Below, one piece after another: positions 6,437-15,000 of a stretch of DNA of 23,678 nucleotides. Below the pieces are notes generated by a model, which saw nothing but the letters and a program-made list of their open reading frames with translations, was not told the origin of the DNA and did no database searches. The position numbers and the translations under genes are program-made. Positions within the stretch are counted from its first letter, which is position 1. Each line of letters starts with the position of its first letter. The stretch is from Legionellales bacterium (GTDB lineage Bacteria > Pseudomonadota > Gammaproteobacteria > WLWR01). The stretch is taken from NCBI GenBank assembly GCA_012103495.1, contig WLWR01000003.1, positions 1-23,678 of the forward strand. Reading direction: 5' to 3'.

Positions 6437-7815
6437 TGCTGATGACATCCAATATGCCCACCACACAATTACCGGTGATTGCCTTAGTGGGGCGACCCAA
6501 TGTAGGCAAATCCACTTTATTCAATTACCTGACCCGCAGTCGCGATGCGTTGGTGGCTGACTGGCCGGGGTTGACGCGTGATCGTCAATATGGCGAAGCG
6601 CAGATTCATGACCGTGAAGTGATTCTGGTGGATACCGGTGGGATTGGCGATGAACAAGCGGAAATCGATCACTTGATGAGTCAGCAAGCACAATTGGCTA
6701 TTGATGAAGCCGATGTGGTTTTATTGTTATTGGATGGTCGTGCGGGTTTGACGGCGGCCGATCAAACGGTGGCTGAACAATTACGTCGCTTGGGTAAAGT
6801 GCTGTATTTGCTGGTGAATAAAACCGAAGGGTTGCAAAAAGACAGTGCCTGCGCGGAATTTCACAGTTTAGGCTTGGGAGAGCCCTGGCCAATCTCGGCG
6901 GCGCATGGACACGGTGTGGATGAATTATTGGATGATCTATTGCAAACCTTGCCAGCACCGGAAATCGAAGATCAAACAACCGCTAAGGGGATTAAGTTTG
7001 CCGTGATTGGACGACCGAATGTTGGCAAATCCACGCTGGTGAATCGGATCTTAGGCGAAGAGCGGGTGGTGGTGTGTGACATGCCGGGTACCACACGCGA
7101 CAGCATTGATAGTGCCTTTACTCGCCAAGGTGAATCATACACCGTGATTGACACCGCCGGAGTACGTCGCCGGGGGCGGGTGAGGCAAGTCATTGAAAAA
7201 TTTTCAGTGATCAAAACGTTGCAGGCCATTGCTCGCGCGCATGTGATTGTGATGTTGGTGGATGGTCGAGAAGGTGTCACCGAGCAAGATTTACATTTGT
7301 TGGGGTCGGTGATCAAAGCGGGACGTGCCTTGGTGATTGCCATCAATAAATGCGATCATTTGCCACAAGATGCCAAGCAACAACTCAAACGTGATATTGA
7401 TCGCCGACTGGGGTTTGTCGATTTTGCCAGAGTGCATTATATTTCAGCGTTGCATGGTACTGGGGTGGGTGATTTATTTCATTCGATTCAAGAAGCTTAC
7501 CAATCAGCCAATCAGCCGATGACTTCCAGCCAATTGACTAAAATTTTGGAACAAGCGCTGGCGGCTCATCAACCACCGTTGAGCAAAGGTCGACGGATTA
7601 AATTACGCTACGCCCACCCCGGTGGCCACAACCCATTAACCATTGTGATTCATGGTAAACAAACCACGGCACTGCCAGCAAGCTATCAAAAATATTTAAT
7701 CAACACTTTTCGCAAAGTGCTCAAGGTGGTCGGTGCACCACTGCAATTAATTTTTCATACCGAAGACAATCCTTACGTGACTGATAGCGGTTCTCGTCAT
7801 CATCAACGCGGTTAA
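6436..7815 (+). CDS. der: Ribosome biogenesis GTPase Der (EngA)
   Basis: Der is an essential GTPase with two consecutive G domains and a C-terminal KH-like domain that acts in 50S subunit maturation. Both P-loops read GRPNVGKST (residues 19-27 and 192-200). The G3 motifs DTGG (66-69) and DTAG, and the G4 motifs NKTE (128-131) and NKCD, are intact. The second domain carries the typical MPGTTRDS switch I, and the C-terminal region keeps KLRYAHPGGHNPL. The linker between the G domains is short compared with the long acidic linker in E. coli. The length is 459 residues. The first ATG overlaps the bamB stop by one base; ATGs at 6442 and 6454 are alternatives that fit the family N-terminus (short lead before IALVGRPN) at least as well. 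It is co-transcribed with bamB. Confidence 0.96.
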   Translation: MLMTSNMPTTQLPVIALVGRPNVGKSTLFNYLTRSRDALVADWPGLTRDRQYGEAQIHDREVILVDTGGIGDEQAEIDHLMSQQAQLAIDEADVVLLLLDGRAGLTAADQTVAEQLRRLGKVLYLLVNKTEGLQKDSACAEFHSLGLGEPWPISAAHGHGVDELLDDLLQTLPAPEIEDQTTAKGIKFAVIGRPNVGKSTLVNRILGEERVVVCDMPGTTRDSIDSAFTRQGESYTVIDTAGVRRRGRVRQVIEKFSVIKTLQAIARAHVIVMLVDGREGVTEQDLHLLGSVIKAGRALVIAINKCDHLPQDAKQQLKRDIDRRLGFVDFARVHYISALHGTGVGDLFHSIQEAYQSANQPMTSSQLTKILEQALAAHQPPLSKGRRIKLRYAHPGGHNPLTIVIHGKQTTALPASYQKYLINTFRKVLKVVGAPLQLIFHTEDNPYVTDSGSRHHQRG

Positions 7816-7843
7816 TTCTTTCTCCGCGGTTAATATCTTTCTC
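7807..7843 (+). repeat. Short tandem direct repeat over the der stop codon
   Basis: CGCGGTTAATTCTTTCTC (7807-7824) is followed at once by CGCGGTTAATATCTTTCTC (7825-7843), differing by one inserted base. The first copy includes the der TAA stop. It looks like a small local duplication. Confidence 0.7.
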
Positions 7844-7908
7844 CCGCGTATCGGTACCTATTCCACCTGATGCTTACATGGCTCTCTGTGATGCTTTTTG
7901 AAATAGAT

Positions 7909-7963
7909 TGTTCGTCCAGGTAAGCCTGCAAAGCAGGTTTTATCTCGAGATTTAAACTTGAGG
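7909..7963 (+). repeat. Dispersed intergenic repeat, copy C
   Basis: Contains AAAGCAGG (7930-7937), then TTTTATCT, then CGAGATTTAAA (7946-7956), matching copy A at the same spacing. It lies in the gap between the convergent der and M23-like genes. Confidence 0.6.
7922..7941 (+). terminator. Candidate intrinsic terminator of bamB-der
   Basis: AAGCCTGC and GCAGGTTT can pair as an eight-base stem (one G-T wobble) around AAA, and the stem runs into TTTT. It sits about 105 bases after the der stop and faces the convergent lnt-xseA-M23 unit. It is contained in dispersed repeat copy C. Confidence 0.45.
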
Positions 7964-8006
7964 AAAATATTCCCATCGTATCTGAAACTGCCAATGGATA
8001 GAGCTA

Positions 8007-8834
8007 TCACCCACAAGGATCGATGGTTATTTTTGGATCCAACAACCGTTGTGGATTGATCAACGCTTGATTGATCAATCCATGCCAGATGAGTACGCCC
8101 ATCACTTCACCCGGCAATCCTTTTATATAACCGATGGGTTTGCCTTGGGCAATGTATTGACCGGGGGTAACTTGCAGTTTGGTCAATTGACTGTAGGCGG
8201 TGATCACACTTTGACCGTGATCTAAGAAAACCGTTTTACCTAATAAAGGCAATGATTTGATCGCTAGCACCACCGCGTTGGTTGGCGCAATGACTTGCGT
8301 ACCCACTGGGGCGGCGATGGCGATATGCTGTTGGGGAATTTCATCCACCAGGCTGCCAAATTTATTCAACAGTGTGCCACGCATCGGTGGGATAAAGGGT
8401 TGTGCGAAAGGATTGGTGGCAGAGTATTGATTGGCAATATGGATAATTTTTTGTTGTTGCGAGAGTATGGCCTGTGCTTGATCCGACAAAATTGGATCCG
8501 GTGCTGGCAGGGCTTTTGGCAAAGGATTGATGATGAAACTTTGTTGTTGGCGCACAGGGTTGGTAATGGTGACCGATTGTTCGCCAGAAGATAGCCTCAA
8601 GGGCAGCCCGACAATGGCTAACCATTGCTGCGGATGCTTGGGATCTGCCAGTACTGGGACGCGTTTTTCAGCAAAATACACCATCGGCTGATTGGGCGAT
8701 TGAATGGGTAAAATGGCAATCCCCCCTGGTACCGTGGTGTTTTGCGGTAAATAATCGGCGAAGCTGTTGGGGATGCTTAACCACAGCAAGCTGCTCATCA
8801 TCCAAAGTCTAAGTACCAACACACTCAACTCCAT
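8007..8834 (-). CDS. Degenerate LytM/M23-type periplasmic protein lacking zinc ligands
   Basis: A 275-residue exported protein with an N-terminal signal peptide (cleavage likely after NSFA, residue 26), a proline-rich beta domain and a C-terminal M23 fold at about 150-265. The fold is clear from PMRGTLLNKFG, IAIAAPVGTQVIAPTNAVV, VFLDHGQSVITAY, VTPGQYIAQGKPIGYI and the final NPQRLL. The metal site is not there. The HxxxD region reads QQHIAIAAP with His170 shifted out of register, the catalytic tyrosine-x-His reads YSQL (214-217), and the final HxH reads VLI (247-249). It is therefore probably not an endopeptidase. Degenerate LytM proteins such as EnvC and NlpD activate amidases, a plausible but unproven role here. 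It starts 21 bases after xseA ends and is likely in the lnt-xseA unit. A second in-frame start at residue 12 would still leave a signal peptide. Confidence 0.85.
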   Translation of the reverse strand: MELSVLVLRLWMMSSLLWLSIPNSFADYLPQNTTVPGGIAILPIQSPNQPMVYFAEKRVPVLADPKHPQQWLAIVGLPLRLSSGEQSVTITNPVRQQQSFIINPLPKALPAPDPILSDQAQAILSQQQKIIHIANQYSATNPFAQPFIPPMRGTLLNKFGSLVDEIPQQHIAIAAPVGTQVIAPTNAVVLAIKSLPLLGKTVFLDHGQSVITAYSQLTKLQVTPGQYIAQGKPIGYIKGLPGEVMGVLIWHGLINQALINPQRLLDPKITIDPCG

Positions 8835-8855
8835 GCTGAATTTCTTGCCGATAGG

Positions 8856-10190
8856 CTAGTCTAATTGTTTGACTTGTTCAACCGTTGCATCAATTTCCGC
8901 ATCGGATAATCGCAGGTTGATACGATCACCAAGGTTCACATCACTGGCTTGTTTAATGGGATGTTGATGTCGATCAAAGGCAATGGCGTAGCCGCGGGCT
9001 AACGTCGCCAGTGGGCTTAAGGTATGTAATTGTTGACTGGCTTGTTGCCACCGTTGTTGGTAAGTGGTTAAGCATTGGCGAATGTGCTGGCGCAATTGTT
9101 GTTGCAGCCAGTCGATTTGCTGGCGCGTGCGCTGCAATTTTTGCTGAGGATGTTGTTGCTGTAATTGATGATGTAGTTGATTTAACCGCTCAGTGCAGTG
9201 GTACCGTTGCGTGCGCCAATGCGCAATCAATTGCTGTTCGATAAAATCCAATTGTTGGTTTGAGCGTAATAAATAATCATGCGGATGCCGTAAGCGTTGG
9301 CGGTATTGATGGAGGGTGTGTTGATGGTGATTAAGCCAGTGCGTCATGGCACGGTGCAATTGTTGTAAACAACCGGTGAAATGATCGTGCCATTGCTGTT
9401 GATCCGGCACGACGGCTTCGGCGGCAGCGGTGGGGGTGGCCGCCCGCAGATCGGCCACCCAATCAGCAATGGTGACATCAACTTCATGTCCCACACCGCT
9501 GACAATCGGCAGATGACTGGCAAAGATAGCTCGGGCGACAGATTCTTGATTAAATCCCCATAAATCTTCCAACGAGCCACCGCCGCGGGCCAGGAGCAAC
9601 ACGTCACACTGATTGTGTCGATTGGCGCATTCAATCGCCCGGACAATGTGGGGAGCGGCTTGTTTGCCTTGCACTTCGCAAGGGTATACCACCACCGGGA
9701 TGGCCGGAAAGCGACGTTGCAATGTGGTTAAAATATCTTGAATCGCTGCGCCAGTAGCGGAGGTGATCACACCAATCTGACGTGGCAAGGATGGTAGGGG
9801 TTGTTTGTATTCTGACGCAAACAATCCTTGGGCTGAGAGTGTTTGGCGTAATTGTTCAAAAGCGTGTTGCAATAAGCCATCGCCGGCCAACGACATGTCG
9901 GTCACAATCAATTGATAATCACCCCGCACTTCATACAAACTCACTTTGGCACGCAGATGGACGTGCTGACCGTTTTCTGGTGTGAAATTCAACAAAGTGC
10001 CGTGAGTGCGAAACAAGGCGCAGCGGATTTGTGCTTGGTCGTCTTTGAGTGAAAAATAAAGATGACCCGAATGAGGGCGCGATAGATTAGACAATTCGCC
10101 TTCTATCCAAATTTGTCCCAACTCGTGTTCCAGCAACAACCGGGTGGTTTGATTCAATTGGCTGACGGTCCACAACGGTTGCTCGGGCAT
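8856..10190 (-). CDS. xseA: Exodeoxyribonuclease VII large subunit
   Basis: XseA is the large subunit of exonuclease VII, a single-strand-specific nuclease in DNA repair. The N-terminal OB-fold runs from WTVSQLNQ through IWIEGELSNLSRPHSGHLYFSLKD (about residues 7-45), followed by the catalytic region with GVITSATGAAIQDI, ARGGGSLEDLW and GVGHEVDVTIADWVADLRAATPTAAAE. The long C-terminal helical region is rich in Gln and His, and the end keeps SPLATLARGYAI. Starting at the ATG at 10190 (MPEQPLWTVS) gives 444 residues, close to the 456 of E. coli. The frame stays open to 10256, and a GTG at 10217 would overlap the end of lnt, but the extra residues are not family-like. It starts 19 bases after lnt ends. 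The small subunit gene xseB is not in the window. Confidence 0.94.
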   Translation of the reverse strand: MPEQPLWTVSQLNQTTRLLLEHELGQIWIEGELSNLSRPHSGHLYFSLKDDQAQIRCALFRTHGTLLNFTPENGQHVHLRAKVSLYEVRGDYQLIVTDMSLAGDGLLQHAFEQLRQTLSAQGLFASEYKQPLPSLPRQIGVITSATGAAIQDILTTLQRRFPAIPVVVYPCEVQGKQAAPHIVRAIECANRHNQCDVLLLARGGGSLEDLWGFNQESVARAIFASHLPIVSGVGHEVDVTIADWVADLRAATPTAAAEAVVPDQQQWHDHFTGCLQQLHRAMTHWLNHHQHTLHQYRQRLRHPHDYLLRSNQQLDFIEQQLIAHWRTQRYHCTERLNQLHHQLQQQHPQQKLQRTRQQIDWLQQQLRQHIRQCLTTYQQRWQQASQQLHTLSPLATLARGYAIAFDRHQHPIKQASDVNLGDRINLRLSDAEIDATVEQVKQLD

Positions 10191-10209
10191 TTGGATTGTG
10201 TCGGCTGTA

Positions 10210-11766
10210 TCAACCACAATGACGACGTTCCCAGCATAAACCACCCAGCAAGCCAAACAACATCAGCAGTAGCCAAGGTGTATCGCCAGTGCGTACCCAA
10301 GGGGTGCTCCCCACTCTGGGTTGCACGATGGTTTCCAACACTTGAGCTTCAAATTGAGGAATGCGATCTAAGAGGCGGCCGCGAAAATCAATCGATGCCG
10401 TCACGCCATCGTTGGTCGCGAACAATTGATCACGTTGAGTTTGCAGTGATCGAAATTGCGCGATTTGCAAATGTTGATAAGGCGCCAATGAATCGCCAAA
10501 CCAGGCATCGTTGCTCACGGTGACCAGCAATTGTGCGGTTGGCAAGGTTTGACGCACCGCACTGGCATAGGCAATTTCATAACAAATGAATGCGGCAATG
10601 GGAATATGATGCACGGTGATCGGCGTTTGTTGGCGTGCGCCGACGGTGAAACTGGGGCTGGGAATCTCCAGTACATCAAACACATTGCCCAGCCAACGTT
10701 CAAATGGAATGTATTCCCCAAAGGGTACCAAATGTTGTTTATCGTATTGACCTTTGGCTGCACCCAATCCGACCAAGGCGTTGTAAAAATAAGAAGTATG
10801 TGCTTTTGCCACCGGAATACCGATTAACAAAGCGGTATCATTAGCCTGTGCCGCTTGGAGTACTGGTTGTAAAAAATCAAGTGCTGTATCCAACGGCAAT
10901 GGAATGGAAGCCTCTGGCCAAATGACAAGATCACTGTGCCAGTGATCGGTTGATAATTGTGTGTACGTATCAATGCTGTGATACACATATTGCGGGGACC
11001 ATTTTACCGTTTGTTCAATATTGCCTTGTACCAAACTTGCCGTGATCGACATGCCGTGTGGTTGGCTCCAAGATGCCGATTGTAAAAATACACCGCCTAA
11101 GGGGATGAGGATCAGCACACTGATCAGCAGCCATTTGGTTTGGGATGCTAATGTTTGTCGCTGACAATACAGATAGGTCAACGCTCCCCCCAGCCATGCC
11201 ACCAGCGCACTCAAAGCATAACCACCTAAAATCGCTGCGTAACCATTCAGAGGACCGAATACTTGGCTGTAACTGAGCATCATCCATGGAAATCCTGTAA
11301 ACAACCAACCGCGCACCCATTCCATCAATGCCCAACTGGCTGGAAAGACCCACAGCCATTTGATCGCGCTGTTATGCGGCCAATAGCGAGTGAGGAAAAA
11401 TCCTTGTATGGCAAAATAGCTAGCCATTAATAAAATCAAGCCAAGGGTTAATCCTAAAGCGATCGGTAGGGGAGTGCCACCATATTCATAGATGCTGATG
11501 AAAATCCAAGACACACTGGTAGCAAAAAAACCAAAGCCAAACAATCCACCCAGCAAAGCCGCGTGCCAAGGTGTTGACGCGCGTGACCACAACCACGCTA
11601 ACCAGGCCACACACAGTGGCGCCAACCAAAATTGTTGAAAGGGGGCAAAGCTTAGCGTTAACAAAGCACCGCCAACCAGTGCGGACCATCCTAACCAATC
11701 GAACAAGCGGTAACAACGTAAAGTATTCAAGGGAATAAACAGTGATGAAATCAACCAGGCGGCCAT
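10210..11766 (-). CDS. lnt: Apolipoprotein N-acyltransferase
   Basis: Lnt transfers the third acyl chain from phospholipid to the N-terminal cysteine of lipoproteins in the inner membrane. The N-terminal 230 residues hold several hydrophobic helices (about 25-60, 68-95, 100-128, 135-160, 175-200, 210-228). The nitrilase-type periplasmic domain follows, with the catalytic triad visible: Glu285 in WPEAS, Lys343 in YDKQHLVPFGEY and Cys395 in FICYE. A final helix precedes the C-terminus. The length of 518 residues is normal. BamB in this window is a likely substrate. In many gammaproteobacteria this gene directly follows corC; here corC lies 7 kb away on the same strand, with two opposite-strand genes between. 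Lnt must therefore have its own promoter in 11767-12043, which I could not define. Confidence 0.95.
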   Translation of the reverse strand: MAAWLISSLFIPLNTLRCYRLFDWLGWSALVGGALLTLSFAPFQQFWLAPLCVAWLAWLWSRASTPWHAALLGGLFGFGFFATSVSWIFISIYEYGGTPLPIALGLTLGLILLMASYFAIQGFFLTRYWPHNSAIKWLWVFPASWALMEWVRGWLFTGFPWMMLSYSQVFGPLNGYAAILGGYALSALVAWLGGALTYLYCQRQTLASQTKWLLISVLILIPLGGVFLQSASWSQPHGMSITASLVQGNIEQTVKWSPQYVYHSIDTYTQLSTDHWHSDLVIWPEASIPLPLDTALDFLQPVLQAAQANDTALLIGIPVAKAHTSYFYNALVGLGAAKGQYDKQHLVPFGEYIPFERWLGNVFDVLEIPSPSFTVGARQQTPITVHHIPIAAFICYEIAYASAVRQTLPTAQLLVTVSNDAWFGDSLAPYQHLQIAQFRSLQTQRDQLFATNDGVTASIDFRGRLLDRIPQFEAQVLETIVQPRVGSTPWVRTGDTPWLLLMLFGLLGGLCWERRHCG

Positions 11767-11919
11767 TTTGCCATAAATGCTTGGGGAATTGAAATGACTG
11801 GAATTTTTTCATGGGGGGATTCGCAGGAATTTGTTAAAGAATAAGTTTATTAAAAAAAAGAAGATGGTTTAATAATTTGTTAATCGATATTCGTTATAGT
11901 GTATGAAGTGATTTAAGCG

Positions 11920-11925
11920 TATAAT
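11920..11925 (+). promoter_or_regulatory. Possible -10 box for the CX5R-protein gene
   Basis: A perfect TATAAT lies in the A+T-rich divergent gap between lnt and the 12044 gene. No good -35 is present at 16-18 bases upstream. The leader would be about 110 bases long. The same gap (11767-12043) must also hold the lnt promoter, and I see no other element in it. Confidence 0.3.
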
Positions 11926-12043
11926 GGGAATATTTTAACCGACACCAGTTTGTTAAAGATGCTAAATACGAATGTAAAAATCGAATGGCGGCAACGTGTT
12001 TAATGGTGTATGTAGATGACTTCAGGTCAGGAATAAAATAATC

Positions 12044-15000
12044 ATGCGTAGAAGAGTGCTTCAATCTATATCTGATTTTTTGACAAAGCCTTCAAAGCCG
12101 CTCCCCGCGGATTCAAAGCCGCTCCCCGCGGATTCAAAGCCGCTCCCCGCGGATTCAAAGCCGCTCCCCACGGGCGCAAAAGATACGAGTCCAGATGCTA
12201 AATTCAAGTATCAGCAATACACCTTTTTGAATTCGGAAGACGACTTAGCTGTTTCTGAAGCAAAGCATAACGCTGATGATCAGAGCATGCCTTTGCAAAT
12301 GCATTCTACTCATCAGCAAAAGGCGTGTATCTTTACGAATTATCAGGTCGATTCTTTGAGTGGGCCTACAACGGCTGATTTTAAGCGTCGATTGAACTCT
12401 TTGTATCAGGCGTCATTAGCAGCAATTACACAGCATGCGTCAGATGTTTCTGATGATGCAGTTAAGTTGGTAAAACAACAAGCCGAACTATTCTTCGAGC
12501 AAGCAAGTGAGTTTATAAACACACATGCAAATATTGACCAAACATCATTTCTTAAAGACGGCGGTGTATTTTTGCCAATAGAACGTGATCGAAAGGATGA
12601 ACAGCAGGATGAATTGCTTGCTGACACAGCCTTGAAGCGTGCCTTGGAAGGAGCCTCCATGGGACCTATCTTGGCTGGATCATGGCATTCTCGCTGGAAT
12701 CGGTTGAAGGATGCGATTGTTAAAACTTATCGCCTTCCCAATCAGTCTCAAGTACATCTGAACAATGTTGATGCTGCTAAAAATATTTGCGGTGACTATC
12801 TAAGCAAGCTTGTGACTTTTGCCAATCAGCAACAGATCCCTTTAACGGTTAAAGACATTCAAAGAGCCGAACCTATTGTAGTGGAAAACGAAGGTTGGCC
12901 GGCACTTTTTAACTGTTACCAATTATCATCGAGCAATCCTGACAATTCAAATCCACAACAAGTATTCAGTTACAGCGAGCCTGTGGGAGAAAGAGGTGTT
13001 CCCAGCACCAATCGCACTGGGGAAGACGTGGTTAATTTTCGGAAAGTGGTGGTTGGTTGTGTCAATAAAGGAGATGGAAACAGTCAAGCAGAACTGAAAC
13101 CATTATTCACCGGCTATCGTCATGGTTCCTTGTTGCCGATTGGCAAAAAAGGGTCAGCGAGTGCAGATGTAAAGTCTGCCAAAGTGGTGCTCCTGAAATT
13201 TTTACAGCAGGTATGCAAGGATTTAGGTCCAAACGATGTTGAAAAAGCCAACGAGAAGAAGAAGGTTCGAGTCTTACTGCTTGGGTTGCTAAGCTATGAA
13301 AAACGATGGCTTCAATCAATTATTGACACTGTTACCAGTGAATGCAGTGGTCGGCGCCAAATAGAAGCTTCTGCCACAGCAGTGAGACAAATCGATGGTG
13401 GAACCCTAAAGACCATCGTAACCGAATTACGCTCTCAGGGTGAGATGGTATTTGACTTTAAAGAGTTTGGCGATGATGTTCAGCTTGATCTTGCCTTTTT
13501 GAATGTCCCAACCAATCCATTTTCTTTGAAAGCGATTCGATCCGATGAATTTGATGCTGTGAATGCAGCAGCTATGAAGAAGTACGCCGGATGGATGGGC
13601 GAGCATATTAACACTTTGTTTGATAACGTAATGGAGGATAAGTTCGATGGCAGCGATGCAGACCTGAATCTCGAGGGAATCAAGCTCGAGGGAATCAAGA
13701 CTGACTTATTGAAGAAGCTGCAAGAAGTTATTGAGTTGCGACAAAAACCGGATAAAAATTCCTTGTCGACCCTTTTAACTCGGATTGGGGGGGTGCGTGA
13801 TAACCAACAGATTGGCCGTGATACTCCACGACGAAAATTAATTAATTTTTGTCAACTTGTAATAGAAATGTTCATGGCTTATGCGGAAGATCCTGCCGAG
13901 CAAGCGATTGTCAATGGTTGCCAATTGCAAGTGTTGCTACTGTTAATTGCGCAAGAGATGGGTGTTGTAAAAAGTGCTCATTGTAAAAGTGGTGAAGATC
14001 GCACTGGCGTGGTGATGGCTCAGGTAGAGTTGTGGAGTCTGTTAAGAGAACAGGATCCAACGGGTAATTTCCCATTACGCTGGCAGTTGGATGAGTGGAT
14101 TGATGACAGTGATGGAACCTTGACGCCGGCTGCGAGACGGTATGTGCAGCAAGCGCAGCAAGTGTTTAAGTATTCAACCAATCGACCGATTACCGATGCG
14201 AATGTCCCAGGCGCTGGGCAGTTGCAAATTCAGACGGTGATGCCGATGTTTTCACTGTTTTCGTCACCGGCGTGTATGGCAATGGCAAAATCGGCCAAAG
14301 CGGTGTTTGGCCATGCGCAAAAGACATTGGGATGGTCGGGACGATTGCGAATTTTGATCAATCGATTACGAGTGGCTTGGCGTCAGTGGCGTGGTAGTCA
14401 TCAAGCGTATCAATTATTACCAACTGATGAACCACTACCAAAGGGGCAACAGCAAGAAGTTGAGAGGGTAGATGAAAGTGAAAGTTTATCGAATCGGAGG
14501 GCAACATCACTTCACCAACCCCAGGTAGCAGAAGAAGACTCTTCTAGGCCGCGAGAGCTGCCTATTACTAATACTACTCTATCACCTGATGATTATGATA
14601 AGACTACTGCTTCTCCATTGGCGCATGACACGAGGGGCAAGGTGCATACGGAGCAATCGAAAGCCGCCGGTCGCTTTTCTGCACACCGGCAGCCTACTAC
14701 TGATGAATATGCAGAGATACGTAAAGAGAATGATACTGATTCTTCTCGAGAAGAACGTAGGTGGCGGCATACTCAGCCTCTATTTACTGAGCGTCGTCGT
14801 GCATCGCTTTCTACCCAGCGGCCTACTGGTGAGCCACTTAGTAATGCTCGCACCACCAAGGCAGAGTTATATCTTGGGCATCAAAGGATTCTTGAAGCGC
14901 AACAGTTATTAAATACATCAGGAGACACCACATCGCAGCCAACGTCGGGTGAACGTGATTATCCAGAGCAATTACAAGATGTTTGCCAAGTGATTAATAC

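Noticed and set aside
9344..9646. 100-codon minus-strand frame inside xseA
   Set aside because: It is a shadow of the conserved xseA core in a different frame, with biased composition and no start signals.
11486..11812. Minus-strand frame starting MKKFQSFQF just before lnt
   Set aside because: It overlaps the N-terminal coding part of lnt in another frame; lnt has clear family identity and the other frame does not.
11820..11860. A TTAA-rich direct-repeat-like sequence as a PmrA or CpxR box controlling the effector-like genes
   Set aside because: The match to either consensus is poor and the region is A+T rich, so such matches are expected by chance.
12092..12175. 21-bp repeat as a regulatory or CRISPR element
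   Set aside because: It is contiguous, in frame and encodes a regular proline-rich repeat.
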